Program-made: the position numbers and the translations under genes
Notes under the pieces: model-generated
What the model saw: the letters and a program-made list of their open reading frames with translations, nothing else
Database searches by the model: none
What the model was told of the DNA's origin: nothing
Part shown: piece by piece, positions 14,011-27,501 of the stretch
How positions within the stretch are numbered: position 1 is the first letter of the stretch
Layout of the letters: every line of letters starts with the position of its first letter
DNA from: Allodiplogaster sudhausi
Lineage: Eukaryota > Nematoda > Chromadorea > Rhabditida > Diplogasteridae
Length of the DNA: 64,000 nucleotides
Reading direction: 5' to 3'
Assembly (NCBI GenBank): GCA_945643635.1
Contig: CALZFC010000035.1
Location: 435,001-499,000, forward strand

Positions 14011-14078
14011 CTCCCCTCCCCCTCCCTTCCTCCTAAGTTTCTCTCCCCCTATCAGCTCGCTCTCCCTCGGCCGCCGCC

Positions 14079-15550
14079 ATGCGTGCGAGCGGCGTACTTC
14101 TTGCATTACTGCTCGCACTTGCCGTCAGACAATGTCAGTACACCAGTCTATATTCCAGTCAATATTCCTTTCTTTTTGTTTATTATTTACCTTTCCTTTT
14201 TATCCGTCTTTGATTAAACAAAAATAACAAACAATATCGTAAATCTTAACATTCCTTTCCTTGCTGTAAAAGAAGAATGAGAAGAAGAAAAAAAATCTGA
14301 CAATTTTATTTCCTTTCAACGGATGATCAGTAGTAATATGGTCAGCAAGGGTTTGTTTATTTAAAAAAATGTAGTCCATATTTAATATTGATCGCCTCCA
14401 GGCGCTCCTCGGAAGATTCCGCTCTTTCCAGTCGAGTCGCAGTTCGTGTACAAGAGGTTCACGGCCGAGACGTGCGCGACGAATCCGTGCTTGAATGGGG
14501 GAGTGTGCACGCCAGGCAAGCTGGCATGCGAGTGCGCCCTCGGATGGATGGGCAGATACTGCCATCGTCAGTCTATTAATTAGTCAATTAACAACGATAA
14601 TCTCTCTTACTCTTTATTATTTGCCAAATACATAGTCTTGACAACCCACCATAAATCGAATTACCATTTATTATAGAAAATATAATTAAAAAGATAAAGT
14701 CTCATTAAATAAAGATATTAAGATATACAGTTACATGATGACATCGATATTGTGCAAAGATCTGTATAGTTTATTTAAATATATGTAATTCGACATCGTT
14801 CCCTTGAACTAACATTAGAATTAATCGGCTGGCCGACTTCTTTCAAGGTTCCTTCCTTTTTTTGGGCATACAAAATCTGATTCAAAATTAGACATTTATT
14901 CACTTTTATATTACAGATTTTTCTTTAGAGGAGTATACTTAGCTACAATTCCATTTTCTAAATTTTTTTTCCATTAGAGTTCAGGCATGCAATAAGACAA
15001 AGTGAATTCCTAGTTCAAATATTCAAATTTGCATTGTTGGTGTTGTCCTTTCATTCTTTGTTTTATTTGCATAACTCGAGAGAGAGAGATAGAGAGAGAG
15101 AGAGATAGGAAGAGAAAGAGATAGAGAGAAGCGTATCCCAAATTGCAAGGTTTTTTTCTTCATTGCTGCGAACACCTTTGGTAGAATCTTTTGTGAATAT
15201 TTACATATACTTCCTTCCATTTGAAAAATTTGACTTATATATTTTTTTTTTACTTATATGAGTAGATTCCAAGTGAAAATCATTCAGAAATTGATGCTGC
15301 AGATCGAATCGATAATCGATATACATTTTCCCTTTCATATAGCCTTTGTTTACCATACCTTACATACTCGCTCATAATTGCGCCTTTCACCATCCATTTC
15401 CTTGTATTGCCATAAGCAGTCTCTGAACAGCTACCTTGTAAACCATCTTGCGAACACCATTCATTCATCTTCTTCCTTTCTCATTTATAACCTAATAGCG
15501 AGGAAACATGGATCGGTGCGAGGACTAAAAGAGTCTCTTACTTTCTGCCA

Positions 15551-15600
<50 letters not shown>

Positions 15601-15705
15601 TCTCTCTCTCTTTTACTCTCTCTCTCCCTCTCTTTCTCTATCTCTCCTTCTCTCTTTCTTACTCTCTATCTCTCTCTCTCTTCTCTCTCTCTCTCTTCTC
15701 TCTCT

Positions 15706-15740
<35 letters not shown>

Positions 15741-16015
15741 AGAAGAAGAAGAGCAAGGCAGACTCGGCCGTGTCAGGTATGCACATGCAATATGTGCCAT
15801 GAAAACATCCGCCGCGAGGCTGATCCGGTATTTCGTTTTACTCATTCTCTCTACCTCTCTCTCTCTTATCTCTCCGCCCTCAAGCTATTTCTCTGCCAGC
15901 TTCCCTAGTGTCTCTCCTTCTCTCGCTCTCCCTCTTCTCTCTTTCTTACTCTCTCTCTCCCTCGTGCAGAATGCGAAGGTCATGACTCGTAACGACGTTT
16001 TCTTTTTATTGTGCC

Positions 16016-16052
<37 letters not shown>

Positions 16053-16188
16053 CACTCTCCCTCTCTTTATCTCTCCTTCTCTAGCTCATCTTCTTTCTCT
16101 TTCTCGCTCTCTCCATCTCTCCCTGGTGCACATACCATTCATCCTTTTTGCCCGATTGCCTCGTGTCCTCGTATTCTTCGCTCGCTCT

Positions 16189-16236
<48 letters not shown>

Positions 16237-16762
16237 TCTCTCTCTCTCTTACTCTCTCTCTCTCTCTCTTTCTTCTTTCCTTGCTCGACCCTTCTTTGCC
16301 ACAGTCACAGGAAGCAGTAACTCCTCAATGTAGTTGAGTGAGCAGCCACAAATGCCGCTCGTAAAGTGTACAAAAGCCACCAAGGGGCCAATCCTTACTG
16401 CAAAAGGAAGTTATATAGTTTTATGAAAGAGGAGCTCTGCAAAATAACAATAAATTTTTTTCTGTAATAATATTTAAAAAAAAATAAACATAAAACATAT
16501 ACAGTAGCTACTGATTTAATTATTGCAATTTTACTTTTTAAAGAATCTTTTTAATTTAAAATGTATGATCCGATAAAAATCAATTAACCAAAATCAATTA
16601 ACTAACCAAATGAATTAACCAGGCAAATGTCGCAACATCTACAAGTCGTGCGATCGCTGGGCCCTCGAGGACAAGTGCGTCTCCGTACGGACGCAGACCA
16701 ACTTCTTCGACGTCAACTGCGCCCTCGCATGCAAACTGTGCACACCGGATGAGACTGCAGGT

Positions 16763-16799
<37 letters not shown>

Positions 16800-17410
16800 T
16801 GGGGAGAGTGTGGGAATGTGGAGAAAACATAGAGTGCAGAGAATACGGATTGCAGAGAGTGCATAAAGTGAATAGAGTTCAAAGAACGAGAGAGAGAGTG
16901 CAGAGAGAAAAGAGAGCACAGAGAGTGCAGAGAAGTCATGATCCTGAGATCTTCATTACAGAAAAGCCTACAATACCAGCACATTCACATTTGATTGTGG
17001 TAATTTAACCTGTTGCAGACAGGGTAAAAATTATTTTTATTAATTATATTTTTATCCTTAGCATTAGAAAAAAATATGTTAGTGAAATTTTATTCAAACA
17101 TTAAAAAATAAATAAACAGATCTACCTGCGATTCCTCTTCCGCCCGCTCTCGAGCCGCTCCAACTCTTCCTCGGCCGCTGGTACTCGCAGGCGGCGAAGG
17201 GGTACAGATATCCGACTGATCTCTACTCGAATGAATACGAGGAGATTCTCGAGATTGCGCCCGCGGAAGTGCCCATGTTCGGACCGCCATCACTGAACAT
17301 CACGTCAGTGAAGAGAGCTTACTTGATTCAGCAGGAAACGAATGCCATATGGCAAGAGGATCAAGAGTAGATAGATACTATAGTGTTGCAGTGAAGAAGA
17401 TAGTGTGATA

Positions 17411-17445
<35 letters not shown>

Positions 17446-18404
17446 TGGAGGGAGTGAGAGAGAGAGAGTAGGGGAGAGAGTGAGAGAGGGAGAGGGAGAG
17501 ATAGAGAGGGAGAAAATAAAGAGAGAGAGAGAGAGAGATGGAGCGAAGAAGAGAGGTAATTACATCCCTTTCTCGTTGCAGCAGCACGGCGTGGTTCGAA
17601 GACGACTACCGCGTGACGCATGGCTTCATAACGCTGCGCCCGAACACTTTCCCACCCGATGTCGCCATCCTCTCCACGAGCAACGAAGGTCGGCCGGATT
17701 TTTGTCTACTATCGTAGTCGGACAATTGAACTTTCCAGCTATGAAAGTTATGACTGTTCACTTTAAAGTTCGCCTGACAATGAGAAGTGAAAAGGTCTTT
17801 AATGAACGTGAACTACTTCCAGGCCTGAACATGATCGAGCTCGGCCAGCTCAAGCATCACGTCCTCACTCTCAACATCTCCTACATGCAAGTCCATCCGG
17901 CCATCGACAACAATGTGCTTCCTGTCGGGGTAAGTAGCCGAATATACGGCCCCGGCCGTGCCTTGGGCCCCGGGTCGGACCGTATTTTCGGTTCCCGGGG
18001 CCGGATATTAGTTAGGCCTCGGCCCCGGCCACCCCTGTCCATTAAATAGCTCACATCAGCGCAAGAAGGATTGGGCGGAAATTATATGTAGTTGCACACA
18101 GAATACATAAATGCACAGATGTATGTATGTACATATGTATGTGTACTACGCACGAAGAAAAACCATATGGATTAACAGTGGGTAATAATATTATTTATTT
18201 ATTTATATGTATATACATTTATTCTGCATTAACAAAAAAATTATAAAATATAAGAATAAAGTTTTCCTTTGTCTTCTCAAGGCAACGCGTCGTTTCCGTC
18301 GCGTCGGCCCGCTGCTCGAGATGACCGTCGCCAAGTTGTTCCCTTCGAATCGTGTCTCCCAATTCAAGAAGATGTTCAAGAAGATCCAAGACTACTACTT
18401 TTAG
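14079..18404 (+). CDS. Secreted EGF-ShKT-nitrobindin-like protein, 292 aa
   Basis: Seven exons: 14079-14133, 14402-14566, 16623-16760, 17120-17303, 17582-17688, 17823-17929, 18282-18404. All junctions are GT-AG and keep frame. Residues 1-18 form a signal peptide (Leu/Ala-rich after MRASG). Residues 43-72 are an EGF-like module with six Cys (43, 48, 54, 61, 63, 72). Residues 76-113 are a ShKT module with six Cys, ending in the usual C-x3-C-x2-C. From about 125 to the end is a beta-barrel domain like THAP4/nitrobindin: GRWYS, a YPT motif, HGFITLRP, and RRFRR near the end. Nitrobindins bind ferric haem through a His close to the C terminus. Here that stretch reads [13 protein letters not shown] with no His, so haem binding is doubtful. 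ShKT modules are abundant in nematode secreted proteins. An AG acceptor lies 23 nt before the ATG. Function unknown; an extracellular lipid- or ligand-binding role is only a guess. Confidence 0.85.
15553..16272 (+). repeat. CT microsatellites inside intron 2 of the EGF-ShKT gene
   Basis: Two CT-rich blocks (15553-15738 and 16019-16272) with CT-rich sequence between them lie in the 2.06 kb intron between exons 2 and 3. They are pyrimidine-rich on the sense strand. Open frames across them are low-complexity and carry no family motif. Confidence 0.85.
16761..16940 (+). repeat. GA tract directly after a 5' splice site
   Basis: The exon-3 donor GTGAGAGAGAG runs straight into a (GA)n tract to about 16800 and then into degenerate GA-rich repeats of the form AGAGTGCAGAGA to about 16940. 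Confidence 0.8.
17414..17540 (+). repeat. GA microsatellite in intron 4 of the EGF-ShKT gene
   Basis: GA-rich run with interspersed GGA and GTG units, placed between the exon-4 donor at 17304 and the exon-5 acceptor at 17581. Confidence 0.85.
17945..18040 (+). repeat. GC-rich quasi-repeat in intron 6
   Basis: An isolated GC-rich block in an AT-rich intron. It has four variants of the motif GGCCCCGG or GGCCCCGGCC, and short complementary pieces (CGGGGCC, GGCCCCG) that could pair. It sits 15 nt after the exon-6 donor. Composition is unlike its surroundings. Confidence 0.55.
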
Positions 18405-19155
18405 AACTACTTTTTGTTACTTTCTCTTTCGAACTATATATTTCAATCTCAATATCAATACTATTTCCTAGTTCTTCTTCTAACTACTTACCATTAGGGA
18501 AACAAATGCCGTAGGATTACATTAGTACCACTCCAGATTACGATTAGCTGACATCCTGTCTTTCATCCGTTATTCTTTCCAGCGCCGGTAATATAGTATA
18601 TTTTTGATTTCCGTAGAAACAGAAATGCGAGTATTCTAGCATTCGCATACGACTCTCTGTCGGCCTAACTACATACGTGTTCTTCATCAGCTAGTTTTTT
18701 CAGTTACTACATAGTTGTAAATAGATAATTTATTACCTTAAACAGGACCATATCTCCAATATGTGTGTGTAATCCCGATTTGGCTAGTACTCAACGTAGT
18801 TTTCGACGTTTGAATCGGTGTTCGCTGCCCTCCTCCAGTACAAATCTACGAGGCCATTTCCATGGTGATAAATAAAATCGAGATATTTGCATTTATCACA
18901 ATGGGTTGAGCAGAACCTGCAGAATGAGCTGATTGTGAGCAATGGATTCAATCACTTAATTATGAAAAAAAAGTGAACAACTCTTGGAATGCGTTTCCAT
19001 GTACAAATGTCTGCTCTAGAATTGCAGTCTATCTTCTATGTACTTCTACTGTCAAGACTGAAAAAATGTCCAAACCAGTAATACAGTAAGGAAAAGGCAC
19101 TGCAAATAGTCAATAATGTTACTAATATCGTAAACCGCATAAAGTATAAAAAAGA
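18405..19155. other. Convergent intergenic region (3' ends of two genes)
   Basis: Lies between the stop of the EGF-ShKT gene (+) and the stop of acireductone dioxygenase (-). An AATAAA on the + strand at 18871 is a possible poly(A) signal for the upstream gene. TTTATT at 18729 (AATAAA on the - strand) could serve the dioxygenase gene. If both are used, the transcripts overlap at their 3' ends. No coding content seen. Confidence 0.5.
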
Positions 19156-20260
19156 TTACTGTGAAGCGATCTTGATGTTCTCGAGATATTCGGCTCGCGC
19201 GGCCATGTCGTCCGTGCCATTATCGCATCTGTTATGCGCCTCCCACTTGGGCTCGTCCGTGAACAGGCGAAGAGCGACGATGTAGTCCTTTAAAGTTGGA
19301 GATATACGATAGTGAAGAAATGGTGGATTACGGTATCTACAGTAGATCTCATACTTTCGTGTCAGGAGTGAAGCGATGGTAGAGACCAGCGGGCAGGTAG
19401 ACAAAGCTGCCCCGACTCACCGGAATGCGAATCCAGCGATCCTGCAATGCGGCGGCGTTTGAAGGAGCATGCGATGCGGTAAAGGATTTTTTTTAAAGAT
19501 TCATCTCCTAGGTCTAGGGTCATAAGTCCGCCATTTGTCGGATGCTGAATTGATGAAACAAACAAGGATTTATTGATTATTGTAGGGTAAGAAGCGAGAT
19601 TTAAGTATTTTATGGGATTTTATTTTGAAAGACCAACATCTGCACTGCGCACGTCGAAGTAGCCGCTGCCATCCAGAATGAAGCGGACTTCCGGATCGGT
19701 GTGGAGGTGTTCTTCGAAGAAGATTTCGAGCTATGAATGGGAACTATTCTCTTGCTTGCTGAAAGACAAAGAGATCAATCAGAGCGAATGAATGCCCGCT
19801 ATCTCTGACCTTCTTGCTGTACTCGGGCATGAACTCGGGGCTGATCTTGACAATATCCTGATTCTTGAACGTTTCATACTTGATGAGCGTCGACTGCAGC
19901 GCGCGGTACCAGCCCTCTTCCATTGGGATCTTGCAGAAGTTTTTTATACATATGTATGTATATATATATCGCGGTATGAAGCGCTTTTCCCCTCTAATTT
20001 GTGTAAAAAGAATGTTCCGTATAACAATACCACAGCCATATTGTTAAAGGTATAGGTATCAATTTATAAAGAAAAAAAGGTCAAATATAGGAAGCATAAT
20101 AAAATATAGAATTGAAAAAAATTACCTGTGCAATGTCGACAGCGCACGCGGCGAGGTCGGCGTCGCTCGCTTCTCCGGCGGCGCCCTCGATTCGGTGTGG
20201 CTCGCGAGCGTCATCGAGAAGGGGCTCGACGTTGTTCTTCATGAAGTAGAACGACGGCAT
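19156..20260 (-). CDS. ADI1: Acireductone dioxygenase, 188 aa
   Basis: Five exons on the minus strand: 20260-20126, 19929-19810, 19730-19638, 19441-19355, 19287-19156. All start in phase 0. The enzyme oxidises the acireductone of the methionine salvage pathway, giving the keto acid precursor of methionine (Fe form). All four metal ligands are visible: His93 and His95 with Glu99 in EEHLHTDPE, and His138 in LPAGLYHRF. Cupin strands [14 protein letters not shown] and VALRLF match the family, and length is close to the usual ~180 aa. The segment 46-85 is more diverged than the rest. The start is the ATG giving [14 protein letters not shown] acceptor sits four nt upstream, consistent with a spliced-leader or 5'UTR acceptor. 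It is convergent with the EGF-ShKT gene and divergent from TMEM87. Cytosolic or nuclear. Confidence 0.93.
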
Positions 20261-21520
<1,260 letters not shown>

Positions 21521-23163
21521 ATGTACGCTCCTCTTCTCGTTCCCTTGCTACTTACTATTCTGCCACTACATGTGGCTAATGCTAATCTCCTTTCGCCGGG
21601 AATTTCGAGCGAAATTGCCGAGCTCGAGGAGAACAAGGTTCGTAGAATTGAAGCCACCTTTAACTTTAACTGCATTTACGGTCACCAAAGTGGCACGTGT
21701 ATAGAGCATTAGCATGGTTAAAATACGATAGGAAATATGGAATAAAGTAACTGTAGTTAAACTATACCTTGAAAGTTGTGAACGGATGCTTGTGATGATG
21801 TCATATTTACGGTTTTTTCCCTTCAGTACCAACTGATCGGCTTTCCGCAATCCGCACTGAATGGCACGGAAGTTGAGATTCGGCTTATGTGCGCAGACGA
21901 TGCGGACTTTCAATTCGAGGTTTGCATGACTGAGAATTTGAATGCTTTTTCTTCCCGCCAATCGGAGAATATATTTAACAGACTCTATTATGTGATTTAG
22001 TGGCCTAGTGTATTGCTAATTCAGTGCTAAGGTACGTAGCTTTTATGCTTTCTACCGTAGTTCCACGTCGAGCAACGAAGCTTATTATTTTTTTAGTCGG
22101 ATGTGGTATAGATTGTTCGACTTTTCTTTTCTCTTGAGATATCCTGGTGTGAATGGAGCCATTAATTTACACTCCTAAATTCTATTTGAATCACATCAGA
22201 ATATCAATGTACTAATTTATTTATTGCCTAATAAACGGCAGGGATAGTAATGAAATAGCTGAATGGTTTTTGCTTCTCCGTTAACAGGTGCAATACGTGC
22301 TTCGCAGCTCGCCGTGCGACAAGGAGTTCTTCGATGCGCGTCGTGGCCAGCGTGTCAAGGAGCTGCTGGTTCGAAATTTGGCCTTATGAATTCCCGCCAA
22401 ACTTTGGTCTCATGCGGAAAGAAAGTTTCCTAAAATCGCATGTTTGCTTCGGAGATTCTCAAATCCGTCATATCCAGGAAGTTTCCCGAGGGCCCTCTTA
22501 TGAACAGTGAAATGTGGCTATCAACATTGCAGCAAAAATTTGTTATGTAACAAAGTCGTATTCTTTCATTTGTTGTACTGTACGCGTTTCTAAACGGTTT
22601 TATTTTCAGCAATTCTATTTCGAAAGCAAGGACGAAATACCGCGCCCGTATGACTACGCAACGATGGTCTACTATCGCTCAACGGAGAAGATGGTCTACA
22701 ACTGCAAGGTGGGAGGCTGCTCCCTTCTTACTGCTTTTCCAATACTTTACTAAATAACTTGTTTGATACTTTATATATTTTTCTACTCCTTTTTCAATAC
22801 TTTACAAAGTAACTTGTCCGATACTTCTACTAAATAACTTGTCCTCTACTTTATATGTTTCCAGGAAGCCCACGGCCCGATCACCTTCACCGAGTCGAAG
22901 CCAGGACGCATGGAACTTCGAAATGTGACCAGGGTTCGTCCGTCATCGAAAACTGCTTGAAAGCATTATACAATACAATCAATTATTCAAGATGTTCTTA
23001 GAGTATTCCTTTATTTTGTTATATAGCACATGAGAGACGCAGTGAATAGTACTGAAATGGTTGGTTAGGTATATGTGTAGTCTAATTGTAAGAGTCAAGA
23101 GAGCATTGGTGATCTATTCTCTTCCTCCTCTGTAGTCTTTCTCTCTCTCTCTCTCTTTCTCTC

Positions 23164-23217
<54 letters not shown>

Positions 23218-26200
23218 TTCTCCCCTGCAGTCCATGACTCGTCGCAAGCGTGCTCCTCCCTCGCTGAATGGCGACACCATCGACGGCGGCGCGAAGACGT
23301 CGCTGACCTCATGGCATCCGGCGCAGAAGCTGCCCGTCGACGGCATCTACTTCCTTATCATCAAGGTAAAATATCATTCTTGGCACATTGCCAAATGCAT
23401 CTTTTAATCAGAGTTCAGACTCGAATTGTGTTCCTTGATGTTACCATTTTACCGTATTTATAATTTCGAAAAGATATTTTCTAATTTCTGCTCCCACCAA
23501 CCCGCCATTTTTACTTGATCGCCTATTTCCATTTTGTTGTTTTCAGCTCAGTGTCGTCAAGGCGTCCCCGGGTGCCCAACACAACGTGACGGTGACGGTG
23601 GAATGGCGAGAGCCACATGGATATCTCTCAGCCATCGACTATCCACTTTTGAGGTCTCTCTTGTTAGCTCAGGGAATTAAAGCCACTGTCGAGGACCCTG
23701 AGAATTGGGATTAGGAAGGAAACCAGGGTGGGTTTGTTGTTTCTGCCTAAATGTTACTCAAAAACATGGTATGGTAGGGCTTTGGGAAGGCCCAAAATCA
23801 GGGTGGGTCTGCCAAATCGACAGTACCTTTTGTCCCCTGTGTAAGCTAGAAGATTCCCGGTGTACATTATACGGTATACTACGCCGCGAGACAGTTCGAA
23901 TTACATTTACTTAAAAAAAAAGATGCCATTTCATGATTATGTAATATGCCGAGAGTATTCAGCCATATTAAAGAAAATACTTTTCGGATATTATATAGCA
24001 ACTCCTCACAGTAATAACAATGGGCTTGATCGAATTGATTGCCTAGGTGATAGTGTTTTTTAATGCAATCAATCAGCGCAATCGGTTGCATTCAGTGTCT
24101 TAAGCAAAGTTCTAAAATGATACTTTTAAATTAAAAAAAGGCTACTTTTAGATTCTATTTCATCATGTGCATCTTCTACTCGATTGTCGCATTCGTGTGG
24201 CTCTACATGTGTCTCAAGTACTTCCGCGACATTCTGCGCATTCAGTACTGGATTGGTTAGTTATATCAATCAGGAGGGGATATCTGGGAATCTAACAATA
24301 CAGAACAGCTAATCATGGCCATGGCGATGGAAGTTTCCATGGAAAATGTGGGTACATATCCTGGTTTTTATTTTTGTAGATCCAAGAGTAGAAACTAGAA
24401 ACGAATTTTGCTAATATAATTATATGGCAATCGTTAATGGGACACAACACCGACCCAGTTGCTATAATAATGCTCTCATTTGCACACAGGAGCTGTCATC
24501 ATTCTCGGTATGATGGAGAAGGCGCTTTTCTACTCAGAGTACGCCTCCATGAACAACACGGGCCAGTCTCTCGACGGGCTCATTCAGGCTTGTTTATTGC
24601 AGTTTCATGTGCAACCCGTCCATTCTAGGGTGCGCGCGCTTACAAAGAACATGCCAGCTAGAGAGAGAGAGATTCCATCGACTCTCTTACTGCGATAACA
24701 GCGCGAGTAGTTGTAACATGGCTACATCCTCATTATTATTCGTGAAATGCCGAGCTGAGTCGTGTATTGTCCTAGTTTGTTAAAAGAATTCATAAGGCTA
24801 TTCTTGGCTTTGGCGCGGGAAAAAATTGGGAAATCTATCAAACTGAAATTTTGGAAGTGTTAAATTATTTTGGAAATGTTAAATCCCACAGTATTAAATA
24901 AATTAAATTTAACTAACAATAAGAATAAACTTTTAGGTTGCCGAGTTGGTCTCGTGCGCCAAAAGGACGATGTCCCGTGTGCTCATCGTTATCGTCTCGG
25001 TTGGCTACGGAGTGGTGAAGCCGCGACTAGGACAAACTCTTAGTCAGGTCAGGAATAAAACTACAGTTTGGTTATTGTTTTTTTTAAATATAAGTGCAAT
25101 TTCAGTTCTCAGAAAAAGCCCATTTCGCTTTCCTTGATATGTTATTGAGAACATATGATTATGAAGTGATATGATCTAATTTATCTATTTATTCAATGCA
25201 TCATTTGGATGAGACGAAATAAAAGAAATAGATCGGGAAGGTTATCATCGATTCAAGTGTGTTGAAATGAAAGAATGCAATGATCCGTGGAGAGGAAAAG
25301 AGGAAGAAAAGAATAATGATTGAGAACTTTGCAGGTGTCCGTTGTGGGCATGGTCTACTTTGTTTTCTGCGCCATAGAGGGACTCGCGCGCGTTTCAAAG
25401 GTACAGTATCCATTTCACAGCTAATACAGTATCCAATTTAAACCTATATTCTGCTGTTGACTACGGTGTAAGTTATTCTTATAATAGACTTATGAGTCCA
25501 CAGTTTCTTATTTAATCAACTGCAACTGAATACGTCTTCGAGTGGTCTGAAAAGAGTGTAGGCGTCCACGTTCTCAAGTATAAAAAGCTACTGACTGGAT
25601 CTGAAATCAGGAATGTTTCTAGAATGGGAATTACCCTTTTTCATTAATCCTCTTTTCCAAGGGCCTAATTTGCTAGTGTAGCGTAAAAGTAGATGTTTCA
25701 GTGAATAATTAATTGAATGCTAATTAATTGAATGCTAATTAATTGGATGCTAATTAAGAATATATTTGCAGAACCACGTGGAAGCTGCGCGGCAGAAGCA
25801 GTTTGCCGCTCTTCCTCTCCTCATCGTTGAAATGACCATCTTCTACTGGATCTTCACTTCTCTCGTCGCAACCATCCGCTCCCTTCGCATTCGTCGGAAT
25901 GAAGTCTGGATGAGCAATGACGAAGAATGAAACGAACCTAATTAGGTTCTTAGAAAAGATTAGATAGTCCCTCTGATTCCAGGTGAAGCTGCGTGTCTAT
26001 CGTCACTTTATGAACACGCTCGTGTTCGCGGTGCTCGCCTCCGTCGTCTTCATGGTCTGGTCGCTCGCCATGCACATCTTCCCCGTCTGCCTCAAGGACT
26101 GGAAAGAGCTGTAAGGAGCCAACCTTGAGCATGTGAACAGAATGACGAGTACTAGAAAATGACGAGTACATGACCGAAATGAACCTCATCTTTCGATTGA

Positions 26201-27501
26201 CATGGTGGAGTTGAAGTATGTAGTGAACCGATCAGAGACTTATCGGACGGCGAGAACACATCAGGGTGTTACTTTGACTTTCTAACAATGTTGCATTGAC
26301 TTTGTTACACTGTTTCACATAACCCTTTAGAATCAGTTTGAACTCCTCATAATAGATTCTACGGTTACGGAGGGATGAACAGATTTGAGATGACGATTTG
26401 GATCTGATATTTCGCATGATTTGCAGCTGGATCGACACTGCCTTCTGGCACGTCCTCTTCTGCTCCATCCTCGTGGCCATCATGATCCTCTGGCGGCCAA
26501 GCAACAACAACCAAATCTACGCGTTCACTCCCCTTCTCGACGACTCTGATGAAGAGAATGACATAGGTCGGCCGTGTTTTAGTAATGCCACTCTTCTTGT
26601 TGAGACCATAGTAGAGTCCACCGTTCAAAGCCGGAGAGCGTGTGAGAAATGACGAACCGTAGCATTTCTTGGCCTCATTTCCACATTATGAGAGGCAGTC
26701 TGTCTAGTTTGATGGCGGTTTTCGGGTCTCTCTAATATTTGCATGAATTAGGCAATTTGCTCTGAATAATTTCAAATTATTGCTTTTAATTTGCCTTTAT
26801 TATTATCTTCAAATTATCGCTCCAACTGCTCAGACGAAATCTTCAACGCCTCGAACGCGACCGTCATGGAGGCAGTGAAGATGAGAGACACGCAGCAGAC
26901 GAGAGAGCAGAAGAAGAACAGAGAGGCCATTGCCAAGGATGCAAAGCTGCAGGTCCGAGACAACTTTGTCCTTACGAGCCATGATGAATAGGGATTCTCA
27001 TCAATCACAGTAGTCCTTAAAATTATATGTTTGGGATTAACGATTCACCATGGAGTAGCCATTTTCTTCGTTATATACTTACTTGTTTTGGGTGCTGCCA
27101 TTGACTTGGTTTTTCCATATCTCTAATCATAATTTTATTCCAAGTATCAGGGTGGTTCTCGCTTCGCATGGTTTGTACTACCTGATCTTCTGGGTAAATT
27201 GCTGATCTAGATCTCAGCAGCTCTCTCTCTCTCTCTCTCGTTCTTTCTCATTTCCAGACCCTTGTTATTTGCCATCCTAGCTGTATTTCTGTGACGCTAT
27301 CATTTCCTCCTTTCAAAGCTAATTTGCTCCGTTTTAATCTTCTGCCTTTGTTAATTGTTATTGCTAGTTAAGAAGAATAACTTGCAGGAGGACTTGAAGT
27401 GGATCGAAGACCACATCCCTTCATCTATCACGGATCATCTCCTCATGGACGAAGAGGAGGACAAGGAGGCGCGAGAGTTGGAACGCTCGAAGATGCAGTG
27501 A
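21521..27501 (+). CDS. TMEM87: TMEM87-like seven-pass Golgi protein, 570 aa
   Basis: Sixteen exons: 21521-21637, 21827-21919, 22288-22368, 22610-22708, 22865-22933, 23231-23365, 23547-23653, 24152-24255, 24490-24587, 24937-25047, 25335-25400, 25772-25903, 25983-26110, 26427-26566, 26834-26952, 27388-27501. Residues 1-21 are a signal peptide. A luminal domain follows to about 234, then seven hydrophobic segments from 235 to about 470. Family landmarks are clear: [52 protein letters not shown], and the acidic tail [17 protein letters not shown]87 proteins belong to the GOST group of Golgi membrane proteins linked to endosome-to-Golgi traffic. Human TMEM87A has 555 residues. Exon 9 appears to end at a GC donor (24588). 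A TTTTACAG acceptor lies 24 nt before the ATG. Confidence 0.93.
23138..23218 (+). repeat. CT tract at the exon-6 acceptor of TMEM87
   Basis: About 80 bp of CT-rich microsatellite ending 12 nt before the CTGCAG acceptor at 23230. It forms an extreme polypyrimidine tract on the sense strand. Confidence 0.9.

Larger units (their letters stand above)
1..14078. other. Gene-poor region, microsatellite-rich
   Basis: No protein family or RNA gene is recognisable across these 14 kb. The long open frames are almost all artefacts of (CT)n or (GA)n runs, which translate as Ser-Leu, Arg-Glu or Lys-Glu strings in every frame. Between the runs the sequence is AT-rich with frequent stops on both strands. 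A 65-codon frame at 3367-3564 (+) is free of microsatellite and ends in ordinary-looking residues. It matches nothing I know and has no clear splice partners. The region could hold promoters, untranslated exons or a fast-evolving gene that cannot be seen by eye. Confidence 0.7.

Noticed and set aside
23700..23840. Small internal duplication (CAGGGTGGGT copies) in TMEM87 intron 7
   Set aside because: Only two short matching pieces; too little to call a repeat family.
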